A stretch of DNA of 64,000 nucleotides, taken from contig NZ_JAAXPV010000010.1 in the NCBI RefSeq assembly GCF_012396615.1, positions 41,356-105,355 of the forward strand, read 5' to 3'. Shown here in pieces: positions 11,611-19,559 of the stretch (positions are counted from its first letter, which is position 1; the number at the start of each line of letters is the position of its first letter). Made by a program: the position numbers and the translations under genes. The notes beneath the pieces were generated by a model that was given only the letters and a program-made list of their open reading frames with translations, was not told the DNA's origin and made no database searches. Source of the DNA: Rothia terrae (GTDB taxonomy: Bacteria; Actinomycetota; Actinomycetes; Actinomycetales; Micrococcaceae).

Positions 11611-13329
11611 TTAGTCGGAAATTTTGTATACCTTGGCTTCGTACGGTCGCAAGGTGTCACCGGCGTCATCGGAGTAGTTAGAGATGACGAGCTGCTGGCG
11701 GCCGTCTGCTAGCTCGTAGCTACGTTCTACGTCGTGGTCGGTGAAGTTCGCGATGACAAGAAGTTTCTCGCCGTTCGATGCGTGACGTTCGTAGGCGTAT
11801 ACTTCTGAGTCTTCGGCGTCCAAGGGCTTGAAGGACGCGTACACCATGTGGTCTTGCAGTTCGCCGCGTCGTAGGGAGATGAGACGCTGGTAGTAGTAGA
11901 ACAGTGAGTCTGGGTTATCCAGTGCTGCCTGGGCGTTGATTTCGGTGAAGTTGGGGTTAACGTCAATCCACGGAGTTCCGGTGGAGAACCCGCCGTGAGC
12001 GCTGCTGTCCCACTGAACGGGGGTGCGTGCGTTGTCGCGTCCTTTGGCGTAGATCAGTTCCATGCCCTCAACAGGAGTTAGAGAACCGCGATCGGTCACA
12101 AAATCGTCGTACATGTTGAGGGAATCGAGATCGCGATAGTCCGAAATGCTCGGGAACTTCACGTTGGTCATGCCGAACTCTTCGCCCTGGTAAATGTAGG
12201 GGGTTCCCTGCATAAAGTGAAGGACGGTGGCAAGCATTTTCGCGCTGACTTCGCGGTACTCAGCAGAGTCATTGCCAAAGCGCGATACCACGCGCGGCTG
12301 ATCATGGTTGTTCCAGTAGAGTGAGCCCCACGCCTTGCCGTCCAACTCCGTCTGCCAGGCATTCAAAACCTTTTTGAGCTCGCGAAGATCGTATTTTTGT
12401 AAGGACCATTTGCCCATGCCAGCGCCCGGGTCTGAGTCCACACCCATGTGTTCAAAATGGAAGATCATATTGAGCTCATCGGTTTCAAAACCGGCGAACC
12501 CTAAAGCTTCGGACGGGGGAGTTGCAGACATCTCTCCAACCGTCATGCAGTCGTAGCGCGAGAATGCCTGCGCATTCATCTCGTGCATCCATTCATGAAC
12601 CTTAGTGCCATTGTGAATGACGAAGGGAATGGACGAACTGTGTTTGTCAGGATCCACTGAAGGATCGTCAGGCAATCCCTCGGGTTTGGAGATGATGTTG
12701 ATTGCGTCCAGGCGGAAGCCATCGATTCCTTTATCTAACCACCAGCGGGTCATCTCGTAGATAGCCTCACGCACCTTGGGGTTTTCCCAATTCAGGTCGG
12801 GTTGCTTCTTCGAGAAGATGTGCATGTACCACTGATCGGTGTTTTCGTCGTATTCCCACGCGCGTCCGCCAAATTCCGAGCCCCAGTTATTCGGCGGGAG
12901 TGGATTGCCCTGATCATCGACGCCGGAAGAATCTCGCCAGTAGTAGAAGTCGCGGTAGGGATTGTCTGTGGAGGCACGCGACTGCACAAACCATTCGTGC
13001 TCATCAGAGGTATGATTGGCGACCATATCCATCAGAATTTTGATGCCGTGGTTGTGAGCGGTTTCTAGAAGCTCATCAAAGTCAGCCATGGTGCCGAACT
13101 CGTCCATGATGCTGTAGTAATCGCTGATGTCATAGCCCATGTCGTCGTTGGGAGATCCAAAAACGGGGGAGAGCCAGATAACGTTGATGCCTAGCTGCGA
13201 GAGGTAGGGAATACGCGAGGTGATACCGGGGATATCGCCGATGCCATCGCCGTCAGAATCTTGGAATGAACGCGGCCATACCTGATATACAACGGCTTCT
13301 TTCCACCACTGTTTACCTGCGTTAGACAT
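11611..13329 (-). CDS. GH13 alpha-glucosidase, probably alpha-1,4-preferring
   Basis: 572 residues, a full-length GH13 oligo-1,6-/alpha-glucosidase. Conserved regions in order: DMVANHTSDEH, the GH13_31 marker QPDLNW, GFRLDAIN with the nucleophile Asp, TVGEMSA with the acid/base Glu, and NHDQPR. No signal peptide, so cytosolic. The residue after the nucleophile is Ala. In this subfamily Val there goes with alpha-1,6 specificity and Ala/Thr with alpha-1,4, so a maltase-type activity is inferred. It is the last gene of a three-gene minus-strand operon. AAGGAG lies 8 bases before its ATG, and a second paralogue is 40 bases upstream. Confidence 0.93.
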   Translation of the reverse strand: MSNAGKQWWKEAVVYQVWPRSFQDSDGDGIGDIPGITSRIPYLSQLGINVIWLSPVFGSPNDDMGYDISDYYSIMDEFGTMADFDELLETAHNHGIKILMDMVANHTSDEHEWFVQSRASTDNPYRDFYYWRDSSGVDDQGNPLPPNNWGSEFGGRAWEYDENTDQWYMHIFSKKQPDLNWENPKVREAIYEMTRWWLDKGIDGFRLDAINIISKPEGLPDDPSVDPDKHSSSIPFVIHNGTKVHEWMHEMNAQAFSRYDCMTVGEMSATPPSEALGFAGFETDELNMIFHFEHMGVDSDPGAGMGKWSLQKYDLRELKKVLNAWQTELDGKAWGSLYWNNHDQPRVVSRFGNDSAEYREVSAKMLATVLHFMQGTPYIYQGEEFGMTNVKFPSISDYRDLDSLNMYDDFVTDRGSLTPVEGMELIYAKGRDNARTPVQWDSSAHGGFSTGTPWIDVNPNFTEINAQAALDNPDSLFYYYQRLISLRRGELQDHMVYASFKPLDAEDSEVYAYERHASNGEKLLVIANFTDHDVERSYELADGRQQLVISNYSDDAGDTLRPYEAKVYKISD

Positions 13330-13369
13330 AAAATTTCTCCTTCAAAAACTAAAATATTGCCGTTGCCCG

Positions 13370-15082
13370 TTATGCGGTGAACCTGTACACAACTGACTCG
13401 TAGGGGCGCAAGACGTTGTCTGTGGGTGCATCCTCGTAGTTGCTGATCAGCAGCTCGGCGGATGCGGTGTCGTAGCCGTAATCACGTTCAACAAGCTGAT
13501 CGGTGAAGTTACTAATGACTAGCAGGGTCTCGCCCTCAGACTCTCCGGTGCCTCTGCGCAGGTAGGCGTAAACCGCTGCATCATCGGAATCTAGCAGCTT
13601 GTAGATTCCGTTGATAATAATCGGGTGGTTCTGCCGTAATTCAATGAGCTTCTTATAGTGATAGAAGACGGAGTCTTTGTCACTCAGTGCCTGGTCAGCG
13701 TTGATTTCTGTGTAGCGCGGATTGAGCTTGAGCCAGGGAGTACCGTCGGTGAAGCCTGCGTGCTTGCTGTTGTCCCATTGCATGGGGGTGCGTGCGTTGT
13801 CGCGTCCTGACGCTGAAATATAGCGCATCATGTTCTCATGCGATACGGTGCCAGAATCCACGAGTTTGCGGTAGTTATCGTGAATTTCGATGTCGTTGTA
13901 ATCGTTGATGTCCTCAAAGAAGACGTTGGTCATGCCCAGCTCTTCACCTTGATAAATGTAGGGGGTTCCCTGCATCATGTGCAGGGTTGTGCCCAGCATT
14001 TTGGCTGATCGGACGCGGTGCTCCGGGCTGTCATTGCCAAAGCGAGAAACAGCGCGCGGCTGGTCATGGTTGTTCCAATACAGAGCGTTCCAAGCCTTGC
14101 CTGAGAGATCATCCTGCCATTTAGTCAAAATGCGTTTGAGGTCCACGAGCTGGAACCGAGTATCGTTCCATTTACCGATCATCGGGTCTGGGTTAGAGTC
14201 CACTCCCATGTGCTCGAACTGGAAGAGAGTTTGTAGTTCTTCACGGTCAAAGCCGGTGTAGAGCAAGCCGTCTGCAGTTGTCACGCAAGGTGTTTCACCC
14301 ACCGTCAATACGGGGTACTTGCTCAGGACCTCTGTGTACATCTCATGGAGGAACTCATGAACCCGAGGACCATTAGCGGCCATAATCAAAGAATTATCTT
14401 TTGAACCTGCGGTGACAGCTAAATCATCGGGGTATGACTGATCTTTAGAAATCAGGTTGATGACGTCCATACGGAAACCGGCAACACCTTTGTCGAGCCA
14501 GAACCGCATGACATCGTAGACTTCTTCGCGTACCTTGGGATTCTCCCAGTTCAAATCAGGTTGTTTGATGGAGAACATATGAAGGTAGAACTGCTGGGTA
14601 GTTTCATCCCACTCCCACGTAGACGGTGAGAACGCTGCAATCCAGTTGGTGGGCGGAATCGGGGTGCCGTCGTCCTCGAAGCCCTGTGCGTCCTTCCAAA
14701 TGTAGTAATCGCGGTAGGGATTGTCTTTTGAGGACCGCGCTTGCTTAAACCACTCGTGTTCATCTGAGGTGTGGTTGACCACGAGGTCCATGATGATTTT
14801 GATGTTGTGCTTGGTCGCCTCGGCAAGGAGCTCATCGAAATCTGCCATGGTGCCGAACTCATCCATGATGGCTCGGTAATCAGAGATGTCGTAGCCGTTA
14901 TCGTCGTTGGGGGACTGATAGACGGGGGAGAGCCAGATTGCTTGAATGCCTAGGTTAGCGAGGTAGGGGATGCGAGAGGTAATGCCCGGGATATCTCCGA
15001 CACCATCGCCGTTAGAGTCTTGAAAACTGCGGGGGTAGATCTGGTAGATGACGGGTTCTTGCCACCACTGAGTTGTGCTCAT
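13370..15082 (-). CDS. GH13 alpha-glucosidase, probably oligo-1,6-glucosidase
   Basis: 570 residues, closely similar to its neighbour. Motifs: DLVVNHTSDEH, QPDLNW, GFRMDVIN (nucleophile Asp followed by Val), TVGETPC and NHDQPR. The Val after the nucleophile is the feature associated with cleavage of alpha-1,6 bonds in isomaltose-type substrates, so the pair would cover both linkages. Cytosolic, no signal peptide. AAGGAAAG precedes the ATG. The EEP-family gene ends 23 bases upstream, so it is in the same operon. A trehalose-6-phosphate hydrolase function is an alternative that sequence alone does not exclude. Confidence 0.92.
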   Translation of the reverse strand: MSTTQWWQEPVIYQIYPRSFQDSNGDGVGDIPGITSRIPYLANLGIQAIWLSPVYQSPNDDNGYDISDYRAIMDEFGTMADFDELLAEATKHNIKIIMDLVVNHTSDEHEWFKQARSSKDNPYRDYYIWKDAQGFEDDGTPIPPTNWIAAFSPSTWEWDETTQQFYLHMFSIKQPDLNWENPKVREEVYDVMRFWLDKGVAGFRMDVINLISKDQSYPDDLAVTAGSKDNSLIMAANGPRVHEFLHEMYTEVLSKYPVLTVGETPCVTTADGLLYTGFDREELQTLFQFEHMGVDSNPDPMIGKWNDTRFQLVDLKRILTKWQDDLSGKAWNALYWNNHDQPRAVSRFGNDSPEHRVRSAKMLGTTLHMMQGTPYIYQGEELGMTNVFFEDINDYNDIEIHDNYRKLVDSGTVSHENMMRYISASGRDNARTPMQWDNSKHAGFTDGTPWLKLNPRYTEINADQALSDKDSVFYHYKKLIELRQNHPIIINGIYKLLDSDDAAVYAYLRRGTGESEGETLLVISNFTDQLVERDYGYDTASAELLISNYEDAPTDNVLRPYESVVYRFTA

Positions 15083-15105
15083 GGTTCTTTCCTTAAATGT
15101 GGGGT

Positions 15106-15981
15106 TTAGGCGGTACGGGCGAAGAACGCTTGTGACGGGTGCGAGAGTTGAAGCGGGTCGAAGGATGCGAGCACGCCACTGTGATCTGAAATTGCTTGTG
15201 CGGTGTTGTCGGCAAATACGACCTTGTGAGTCTTGAATTCAATGGGTTCAGAGGTGAAGATGTGATCCAACGTCATGGCTGATAGGACTTCGTCCCAGCC
15301 GTGGATTGCTTTGTGAACGGTGGCTTCGCCTGAAACCTGGGTTGCCGATGCTCGGGCATCATGCCATCCGCGGGAGAGTACCAGATCGTACCCCTGTTCC
15401 CGCAGGGCACTGTCATTGTTGAAGTCGCCCATCATCACGGCAGGAGCATCCGCAATCTCACGTAATTGGCGGTCAAGAAGCGCAAACTCGTGTTCAAAGA
15501 GGGACTGCCCGTCGTTATTCCACCACGACAGGTGGCAGGTTGCAAACCATAGCGGCTGGCCTTGAACTTCAATTTTCGCAGCTAAAGCGAAGCGTTTTTG
15601 GATGTCATAGAAGCCATAGTTCGGCGCTAAATCGAGGGCTTGAGTGCGTTGAAGCGGAGCCTTAGAAAGTATCGCGAGTCCTTCTTCGTACATCTCAAAG
15701 CCAAGGTGGGTTGCAATCCAGCTCCAATGGTAGGTGTAGCCCATCTTTTTCAACAAACGGACCAGGAGTAACGCGTAGTTATCTTCGCGGATGGGATGTT
15801 CGACTGAGGTCGATACAAAACATGGGGTAGAGGTGGCCTCGAAGAACTGTTGGTGTTGGTTGACTTCTTGCAGGGTAATGACATCAATGTCTTCGTTGAC
15901 GATGTAATGCGCTAAATCGGTGAGCTTATCAATCTGGTTAATCTCTAGCCAGCTATGGGTGTTGAGAGTCAAAATTTTCAT
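15106..15981 (-). CDS. EEP-family phosphohydrolase, MapP-like (candidate maltose-6'-phosphate phosphatase)
   Basis: 291 residues of the endonuclease/exonuclease/phosphatase fold. It has LNTHSW at the N-terminus, the metal Glu in TLQEVN, the GDFNND motif, and the C-terminal SDHSGV with the catalytic Asp-His. No signal peptide. In lactobacilli and enterococci an EEP-family enzyme, MapP, removes the 6'-phosphate from PTS-imported maltose. The position here, first gene of an operon with two alpha-glucosidases and divergent from an alpha-glucoside PTS, supports that role. It is inference; a generic EEP nuclease is the alternative. No strong ribosome site precedes the ATG at 15981. Confidence 0.8.
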   Translation of the reverse strand: MKILTLNTHSWLEINQIDKLTDLAHYIVNEDIDVITLQEVNQHQQFFEATSTPCFVSTSVEHPIREDNYALLLVRLLKKMGYTYHWSWIATHLGFEMYEEGLAILSKAPLQRTQALDLAPNYGFYDIQKRFALAAKIEVQGQPLWFATCHLSWWNNDGQSLFEHEFALLDRQLREIADAPAVMMGDFNNDSALREQGYDLVLSRGWHDARASATQVSGEATVHKAIHGWDEVLSAMTLDHIFTSEPIEFKTHKVVFADNTAQAISDHSGVLASFDPLQLSHPSQAFFARTA

Positions 15982-16234
15982 GACCGGAAGGAACTTCTAA
16001 CGCTAATAAAGGGGTGTGGTGATAGTAGAAAAATCAGTTTTATCCTATGGACGTTTGCACCGCGAATGCGAGGGAAAGGGCGACCGCGATGCCCAGAACT
16101 TTTACCAAGTCTTGAAACACTAATGCCACGTTGTGAAACTCTTGTTCAAGATAGAGATTTAGTGCGGTGAAATACGTTACTTCGGGGTATTCTTCTATTC
16201 GTTACTTGTACTTTTGAAAACGAGGTTTGATCCG
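15982..16234. promoter_or_regulatory. Divergent control region of the alpha-glucoside locus
   Basis: This 253-base spacer separates the EEP/glucosidase operon from the PTS gene and must hold both promoters. GATAGTA at 16021-16027 also occurs in the palindrome before the RpiR gene (18236-18242). CTTGAA (16111-16116) and TTCAAG (16145-16150) form an inverted repeat, with two near-identical GAAAC-CT boxes between them. These are candidate operators; none is proven. No ORF was seen. Confidence 0.45.
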
Positions 16235-18172
16235 ATGATGGAGAAAATCCAGAGGTTCGGCTCGGCAATGCTTGCCCCCGTCCTCCTCTTTGCTTTTGCT
16301 GGTCTTGCAGTAGGTATCGCTATTATCTGCAAGAACGAGCAACTCCTTGGCCCGATCGCGGCTGAGGGTACTGGCTGGTTTAACTTCTGGTCAGTGTGGG
16401 AGGCAGGCGCTTGGACTGTCTTCAACCAGATGGAATTGTTGTTTGTTCTTGGTTTGCCCATTGCACTGGCAAAGCACGCACAGGCACGCGCTGTTCTTGA
16501 AGCAGCAATGGTTTACCTGACCTTCAACTACTTTGTAGCTACCATCCTCAGCATTTGGGGCAACAACTTCGGTATCAACTACGAGCAGGACATCACCGAG
16601 ACCGCTGCCGGTACCGGTTTGAAGATGATCGCTGGTATTAAAACCATGGACACCGGTATTTTCGGTGCGATCATCATCTCTGCAATCGTTGTGTGGTTGC
16701 ACAACCGCTTCTTTAACACCAAGCTTCCGGACTTCCTCGGTATCTTCCAGGGCACTCAGTTTGTATACGGTGTTGGCTTCTTCTTGATGATGCCCGTAGC
16801 ACTTTTGTTCTGCGCTGTTTGGCCCACTATCCAGGCAGGCATCGGCTCGTTGCAGGGTGTTTTCATGGGCTCAGGCGTCTTCGGCATCTGGCTGTACGTC
16901 TTCTTAGAGCGCATCCTGATTCCCACCGGTCTGCACCACTTTATCTACACCCCCTTTGTCTTTGGTCCCGCTGTTACTCCTAACGGTGTTACCAAGGACT
17001 GGGTTGCTGCACTGCCGCAGATTGCACAGTCATCTGCACCCCTATCAGAGCAGTTCCCCGCTGGTGGCTTTGGTCTGCACGGTAACTCAAAGGTCTTTGC
17101 GCCGCTGGGCATTGCTGCAGCGTTCTACACCACCGCGCGTCCTGAGAAGAAGAAGGAAACCCTGGCACTTCTCATTCCCGTTTGCTTGACCGCAATCCTC
17201 ATCGGTATTACCGAGCCTCTTGAATTCACCTTCCTCTTCTTGGCTCCGCCGCTGTTTGCTGTTCATGCAGTATTGGCTGCAACCATGACATCAGTGATGT
17301 GGCTCTTCGGTGTTCGCGGCAACATGGGTGGCGGTCTGATTGACTTCCTGTTCCAGAACTGGATTCCGCTGTGGAGCAACCACTCAGGCACCTACATCGC
17401 TCAGATCATTATCGGTCTGATCTTCACCCTGATTTACTTTGTTGTCTTCCGTTTCATGATTTTGAAGTTCGATTTCAAGACTCCCGGTCGTGAGGTCGAC
17501 GGTGGCGAAACCAAGCTGTACTCAAAGGCTGAGTATCGTGCAGCAAAGAAGAACGGCAAGATTGGTGTGGGTTCAGTAGCTGCAGCAAGCGCAGCTGGTG
17601 CTGCGACCGGTGCTGTTACTGCGGATGCTGATGACACCTACAGCCAGCGTGCACGCGACTTCCTGGGACTGCTGGGTGGCCCGTCAAACATCACCGATGT
17701 TAACAACTGCGCAACCCGCCTCCGCGTTTCGGTGAAGGATCCTGAACTCGTTGGTAACGAGTCAGACTTCAAGAGCGCAGGTGCTATGGGCCTGGTCAAC
17801 AAGGGCAAGGCGCTGCAGGTCATTGTTGGTATGGACGTTCCTCAGGTTCGTGACCGTTTCGAGGATATGGTCAACGCAGCTGACTATGCTCCTGCCGAAG
17901 CAACCGCATCCAACGATCCTTATTCACAGCGCGCTCACGATTTCTTGGCTCTGCTCGGTGGCGCTGAGAACATCACTAACGTGAATAACTGCGCAACACG
18001 CCTTCGCGTTTCTGTTGCAGATGAGAACAAGGTTGATACCTCGGATGCGAACTTCAAGAACGCCGGTGCACTCGGTGTTGTTCGCAAGGGCAAGGCATAC
18101 CAGGTCATCGTTGGTATGGACGTTCCCCAGGTTCGCGATCGTTTCGAAGATATGGTTAATTCCAACAAGTAA
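16235..18172 (+). CDS. PTS alpha-glucoside transporter EIICB with two EIIB domains
   Basis: 645 residues from the ATG at 16235 (GAGG 9 bases upstream; a TTG at 16214 is less likely). Residues about 1-425 form the glucose/glucoside-family EIIC membrane domain, including the GITEPLEF motif. A Lys-rich then Ala-rich linker follows. Two EIIB domains come next, with phospho-acceptor Cys at about residues 492 and 586, both in NNCATRLR. The usual family member (MalB/AglA/MalX type) has one EIIB and about 530 residues. No EIIA is present, so a crr-type EIIA must act in trans. It imports and phosphorylates an alpha-glucoside. An RpiR regulator follows. Confidence 0.93.
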   Translation: MMEKIQRFGSAMLAPVLLFAFAGLAVGIAIICKNEQLLGPIAAEGTGWFNFWSVWEAGAWTVFNQMELLFVLGLPIALAKHAQARAVLEAAMVYLTFNYFVATILSIWGNNFGINYEQDITETAAGTGLKMIAGIKTMDTGIFGAIIISAIVVWLHNRFFNTKLPDFLGIFQGTQFVYGVGFFLMMPVALLFCAVWPTIQAGIGSLQGVFMGSGVFGIWLYVFLERILIPTGLHHFIYTPFVFGPAVTPNGVTKDWVAALPQIAQSSAPLSEQFPAGGFGLHGNSKVFAPLGIAAAFYTTARPEKKKETLALLIPVCLTAILIGITEPLEFTFLFLAPPLFAVHAVLAATMTSVMWLFGVRGNMGGGLIDFLFQNWIPLWSNHSGTYIAQIIIGLIFTLIYFVVFRFMILKFDFKTPGREVDGGETKLYSKAEYRAAKKNGKIGVGSVAAASAAGAATGAVTADADDTYSQRARDFLGLLGGPSNITDVNNCATRLRVSVKDPELVGNESDFKSAGAMGLVNKGKALQVIVGMDVPQVRDRFEDMVNAADYAPAEATASNDPYSQRAHDFLALLGGAENITNVNNCATRLRVSVADENKVDTSDANFKNAGALGVVRKGKAYQVIVGMDVPQVRDRFEDMVNSNK

Positions 18173-18201
18173 CCGTTCAGGTCTCTGAGCGGATACGTTA
18201 G

Positions 18202-18261
18202 CTCCCGGTGTTTACGATGCTGTACTATCGTTTTTGATAGTAAGTAAGTATTCACCGGGAG
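18202..18261. promoter_or_regulatory. Nested palindrome between PTS gene and RpiR regulator
   Basis: The outer arms CTCCCGGTG (18202-18210) and CACCGGGAG (18253-18261) enclose an inner ACTATC (18224-18229) and GATAGT (18236-18241) sharing almost the same centre. The outer right arm contains the ribosome site of the regulator gene, so folding would hide it. It could be a terminator or attenuator for the PTS gene, an operator for the regulator, or both. Confidence 0.6.
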
Positions 18262-18267
18262 TTTTTG

Positions 18268-19032
18268 TTGGATCTGCAAGACGTTGTCAACGCGAATCAG
18301 CATCGATTTAGTGAGACCGAGCGAGATATTCTTGCCTTCATGCTAGAGAACGAGGAATTCGTTGCAGAGGCAACTATTTCTTCCCTTGCTCACCGCACTT
18401 TTACGTCGACGTCCAGCATCATTCGACTGACAAAGAAACTCGATTTCTCGGGTTTTGCTGAGCTGAAATACTTCATTAAATCTTCTATCAACAAACCCAC
18501 AGATTCTGCGGTTGACTTTATCCAAGCCGGTAAAGATGACATCGTGAAAACTCTGGAATTTGTCGAGTATTATAATCTCAAACCGGTGTTAGCGAAGATT
18601 CAGAACGCGCGCAGTGTCTACTGCTATGGCACCGGTTATGCCCAGCGAAATGCAGTTCAAGAATTTGCGAAATCGATGTTAGCGTGCGGCAAATTTATGC
18701 ACGTTATTCCGGCACATAACGAGTTTTCCGGTAGCGTGGACGCGATGACCAGCGAGGACCTTGTGATTGTGGTGTCGCTATCGGGTAATACGGATCAGAT
18801 TCGCGAGACGCTCAAAATGCTGTCACTGCGTAAAATCCCGGTCGTTGCCGTGACTGATTTTGGAATGAATTATCTGTCATCCATCGCCGTTCATAGCCTG
18901 CACTATGCGGCCACTCCAGCTACTATCAATAATCAGCGTGCGCCTTACCATTCCTTTGTTGGCCTCAATATTTTGCTTGACTATTTAGTGCGTAGCTACA
19001 TCGATTTTATTGACCCGAAAGATACACCATGA
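18268..19032 (+). CDS. MurR/RpiR family transcriptional regulator
   Basis: About 254 residues. The N-terminal HTH_6 domain (about 1-75) has the pattern SETERDILAFML and TFTSTSSIIRLTKKL. A SIS sugar-phosphate-binding domain covers about 105-245 (YCYGTGYAQRNA, VVSLSGNTDQIRE). RpiR proteins sense phosphosugars, so this is very probably the regulator of the adjacent alpha-glucoside genes. The start is TTG at 18268, 6 bases after GGGAG; TTG at 18265 is also possible. Its last codons overlap the next start (ATGA). Confidence 0.9.
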   Translation: MDLQDVVNANQHRFSETERDILAFMLENEEFVAEATISSLAHRTFTSTSSIIRLTKKLDFSGFAELKYFIKSSINKPTDSAVDFIQAGKDDIVKTLEFVEYYNLKPVLAKIQNARSVYCYGTGYAQRNAVQEFAKSMLACGKFMHVIPAHNEFSGSVDAMTSEDLVIVVSLSGNTDQIRETLKMLSLRKIPVVAVTDFGMNYLSSIAVHSLHYAATPATINNQRAPYHSFVGLNILLDYLVRSYIDFIDPKDTP

Positions 19033-19487
19033 GGGCCCTTTTACTTTTGCTGAGCGACTCAGCCAAGCTGACTAAAATTCTGTTTTGGTACTGGTTGTTG
19101 AGCGCCGGTGCTTTTGTGCTGTTTGCGTTTACGCAGGCTAGTTCTACGAGTACATCGTTTGAGCAGACGCTTCAGCAACCTTCGATTGCCCTGTCATTTT
19201 TGATTTCGTGCATGTCTATCATTCAAGCGGTCATGCTGAAGATGGCGCATAGTGAAAATGAAAATACGGTGCGAATTTTTTCGATTTTTAGCGGTGTTCA
19301 GCAGGTGCTGGTAGGCAATATTCCTGCTGCGCTTTTATCGTATTTTCTAGCCCGGTCTTTGCATGATGCTCCGCGTGAGCCGTTCGCTCCTACCTGGCGT
19401 TGGGTACTGATCGGCGTGTGTATTCTTTTGAGTTTCTTGACATTTTTGACGCTACTTGCACGCTATAACCAGTTCTTTGGCGCATAA
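19029..19487 (+). CDS. Hypothetical integral membrane protein
   Basis: 152 residues with four hydrophobic segments (about 14-35, 49-68, 81-101 and 123-145) and short polar loops. No family was recognised. Its ATG overlaps the stop of the RpiR gene (ATGA), suggesting translational coupling and perhaps a role tied to that locus. Confidence 0.7.
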   Translation: MRALLLLLSDSAKLTKILFWYWLLSAGAFVLFAFTQASSTSTSFEQTLQQPSIALSFLISCMSIIQAVMLKMAHSENENTVRIFSIFSGVQQVLVGNIPAALLSYFLARSLHDAPREPFAPTWRWVLIGVCILLSFLTFLTLLARYNQFFGA

Positions 19488-19559
19488 GAAACAGACGGGT
19501 TTATGAGAACCGGTCATTGATTGATGCTGTCAGCACGTAAAATAGTGGCGTAACACTTT

